Origin: Eucommia ulmoides
Lineage: Eukaryota > Streptophyta > Magnoliopsida > Garryales > Eucommiaceae
Assembly (NCBI GenBank): GCA_016647705.1
Contig: CM028333.1
Coordinates: 5,859,616-5,923,615, forward strand
Reading direction: 5' to 3'
Length of the DNA: 64,000 nt
Made by a program: the position numbers and the translations under genes. Positions 62,270-64,000 of this stretch are shown piece after piece (the first letter of the stretch is position 1; each line of letters begins with the position of its first letter). The notes beneath the pieces are model-generated. The model was not told the DNA's origin and made no database searches. It worked only from the letters and a program-made list of their open reading frames with translations.

Positions 62270-63014
62270 TCAAAATTTATCTAAAGCAAAGATAACGGCC
62301 AACAACTCTTTCTTAGTGGTAGTATAGTTCACTTGCGCTTCCACAAGTGTTTTGCTTGCATAATATACCACATGTGGTACCTTGTGCACTCTTTGTCCTA
62401 AAATAGCACCGATTGCATAATCGGATGCATCACACATAATCTCAAAGGGGTGAGAGTAATCCGGAGGCTGAATTATAGGGGCAGAGATCAATTTTTTCTT
62501 GAGTGTCTCAAACGCCTCTCGGCATGATTCATTGAAAACGAAAGGCACATCCAAGGTAAGCAGATTGTAGAGGGGTCGTGCAATTTTGCTAAACTCCTTG
62601 CTAAAATGTCAGTAGAATCTTGTATGACCCAAGAAGGATCGAATTTGCTTAACCATTGTGGGCGGTGGCAAATTTGCAATAATATCAACCTTTGCTTGGT
62701 CTACCTCTCATATTAGGATTCAGCTTTCTCTGAAACTCCCTTGTTGGCTTTGCATTATCCTCGAGGTGGATTTTATGCATAAACACCGAATGGTCAATTC
62801 CCTTCAAGTCTAACACGTTCCATCCTATGGCCTTCTTAAAACGTTGGAAAACATTCATTAATTTTTCTTCTTGCTCTCTAGTGCGGTCGGCCGAGATAAT
62901 CACGGGTAGGGTATCAATGTGACCAAGGAATGCACACTTGAGTGAATTCGGGAGTGGTTTCAACTCTAGTGATGGTGGTGATTCGAGGGATGGCTTTAAA
63001 GGGACATCTGCCAA
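62270..63014 (-). pseudogene. Pol fragment with reverse transcriptase core deleted, then RNase H
   Basis: 63014-62685 encodes the stretch before reverse transcriptase (LELKPLPNSLKCAFLG, then EEKLMNVFQRFKKAIGWNVL and KPTREFQRKLNPNMR). The following sequence is not the reverse transcriptase palm but the connection domain (DIIANLPPPTMVKQIRSFLG). RNase H follows at 62554-62270 (IMCDASDYAIGAILGQRV and TTKKELLAVIFALDKF). The catalytic core between these landmarks is missing, with the junction near 62700, so the copy cannot reverse-transcribe itself. Confidence 0.82.
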
Positions 63015-63132
63015 TGGTGGTAGTGGTTCAATCTTTCTAAACCACGGGATATCAGTGTTAGATATTGCTAGCAGTTCATGGATTTCGTCTCTCAGTTCTT
63101 TGGATTCCCATCCTTTATCTTTACTAAGATCT

Positions 63133-64000
63133 TGTCACACCCCACCCCGGGCATCCGTCACCCGAGGCCGGGCGTGATGTTGGCCTGACGTTATCGGACC
63201 AATCCACGAATATCCAAACTAACACATATACATACACACTTGCCTACTTGTAAAAAAAAAATAAAAAAATCTCACAATATATATATACCTGATCCAAATA
63301 TCCACAACCAAAAACATCAAAATACATGAACCTTCCATGGTTCACGTCCGACCGACTCACCTCCAACACGACACTACCTCAGGACTCTCCCTGGTGCCAG
63401 TAGTGGACCAACTTCTAGCCTTTTACCTGAAACCAAAAAAATTTATCGGTGTATTGTCTTCATAATAAAAATATTTCATGAATCACGTATAAATAAATAA
63501 CACCACATTTGAAATATAATATTATAAAATCACATACCAGGTTCCACTGCCACCAATGAAATAATATAACAATAATACCGTATATCGTACACCATATTCG
63601 AAACCAGTTCTCCACTATCACCAATATAAAGAAATAATGTATTTAAAAACACCCAATACAAATATAATATAATCCCATACCATCCGGAAGTCTAGTTTTC
63701 CTATCACCAATGAAATAAACCAATATATATTGAAATTACCCAATCCAAACACTTTAAATCAACCACACCAATTGAAATATTTTAAATCCACCTAATCCAA
63801 ATGTTTTAAATCAACCAAGCCCAACATCTCGTCATATAATAAAACACTTCACACCACTCTCCTACTAGCCATATGATCGTTTTTACCTGACGATCGGGAG
63901 TTGCAACGGTACCGTACCACCCGCCAGGTTTACACTCCTGACGGGTCAACTACCCTGCAGGACTTGTCTAGCAGGTAATCCACATCTTGTAGGTCATATT
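63133..64000 (-). mobile_element. Tekay-type LTR, running off the right edge
   Basis: Starts TGTCACACCCCACCCCGGGC, flanked on the left by GATCT (63128-63132). Over its length it resembles the solo LTR at 39731-42376 in block order, including the shared block at 63862-63922 followed by the start of a repeat array (ACGGGTCAAC/GCAGGACTTG). Whether it is solo or part of a complete element cannot be seen. Confidence 0.82.

Larger units (their letters stand above)
58210..63132 (-). mobile_element. Athila/Tat-like Ty3/gypsy element, 3' part
   Basis: Reads leftwards: pol remnants (63014-60887), a 1.4-kb non-coding tail and a 3' LTR at 58210-59486. It is inserted into the copia remnant at 58210 and is itself cut at 63133 by a Tekay-type LTR, so its remaining 5' part lies right of the window. 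The pol type, and the purine-rich TTTGGGG tracts after pol, fit the Athila/Tat group. Its left flank TGGTC (58205-58209) should recur beyond the far end if the insertion is intact. Confidence 0.82.

Overview
This is nuclear DNA from a flowering plant, probably a dicot. The evidence is one intact intron-containing cytosolic ribosomal protein gene with plant promoter motifs (site II TGGGCC/T and a telo box), a plant-type C2H2 finger fragment (QALxGHK), a plant BAG-chaperone pseudogene, and several plant retrotransposon families: Tekay-like and Athila/Tat-like Ty3/gypsy, Ty1/copia, and L1-type LINEs with RNase H. I cannot name the species. The window is AT-rich and gene-poor. The only gene that looks functional is the 40S ribosomal protein S9 (uS4) gene at 17830-20426 (three coding exons, 198 residues).

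Layout. 1-2218: 5' part of a minus-strand Athila/Tat-like element (gag, tRNA-Asp primer site, 5' LTR) inserted in a LINE. 2219-7510: that LINE, minus strand, ORF1 plus ORF2, decayed. About 8290-12720: a second, 5'-truncated LINE of the same family on the plus strand, split by a solo Athila/Tat-like LTR (9874-11380, 5-bp target duplication). 12721-17273: AT-rich, with two related Helitron-like ends, a Harbinger MITE and a possible orphan exon. 17620-20426: RPS9 and its promoter. 20944-21915: a non-autonomous hAT element with a perfect 8-bp duplication. 21924-24749: AT-rich DNA with long TA/GA microsatellites.

24750-46121 is one nested nest. A minus-strand copia element of about 5.4 kb was hit twice by Tekay-type LTR elements: solo LTR 25080-38422 (duplication CAATC) and solo LTR 39731-42376 (TTGAA). 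The first solo LTR was later hit by a complete 10.3-kb Tekay-like chromovirus at 27235-37535 (GTCTT). The target duplications fix the order: copia first, solo LTRs next, complete chromovirus last.

46127-53500 is AT-rich with a 49-bp A tract, a decayed TRIM-like element (about 49560-50030), a LINE 3' end on the minus strand (50618-51230) and a putative Helitron (51342-53442) carrying a C2H2 zinc-finger fragment. 54000-54598 is a BAG pseudogene. 55380-58209 is a plus-strand copia remnant lacking its integrase core. It is cut at 58210 by a minus-strand Athila/Tat-like element whose reverse transcriptase core is deleted, itself cut at 63133 by another Tekay-type LTR that runs off the right edge.

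There is no operon-like system. The interest lies in transposon biology: possible gene-fragment capture by a Helitron, palindrome clusters at similar distances inside three Athila/Tat-like LTRs, LTR minisatellites that differ between the two LTRs of one insertion, and an array of W-box and ACGT-core motifs in a copia leader. All coordinates and motif matches were read by eye; no alignment or database search was run.
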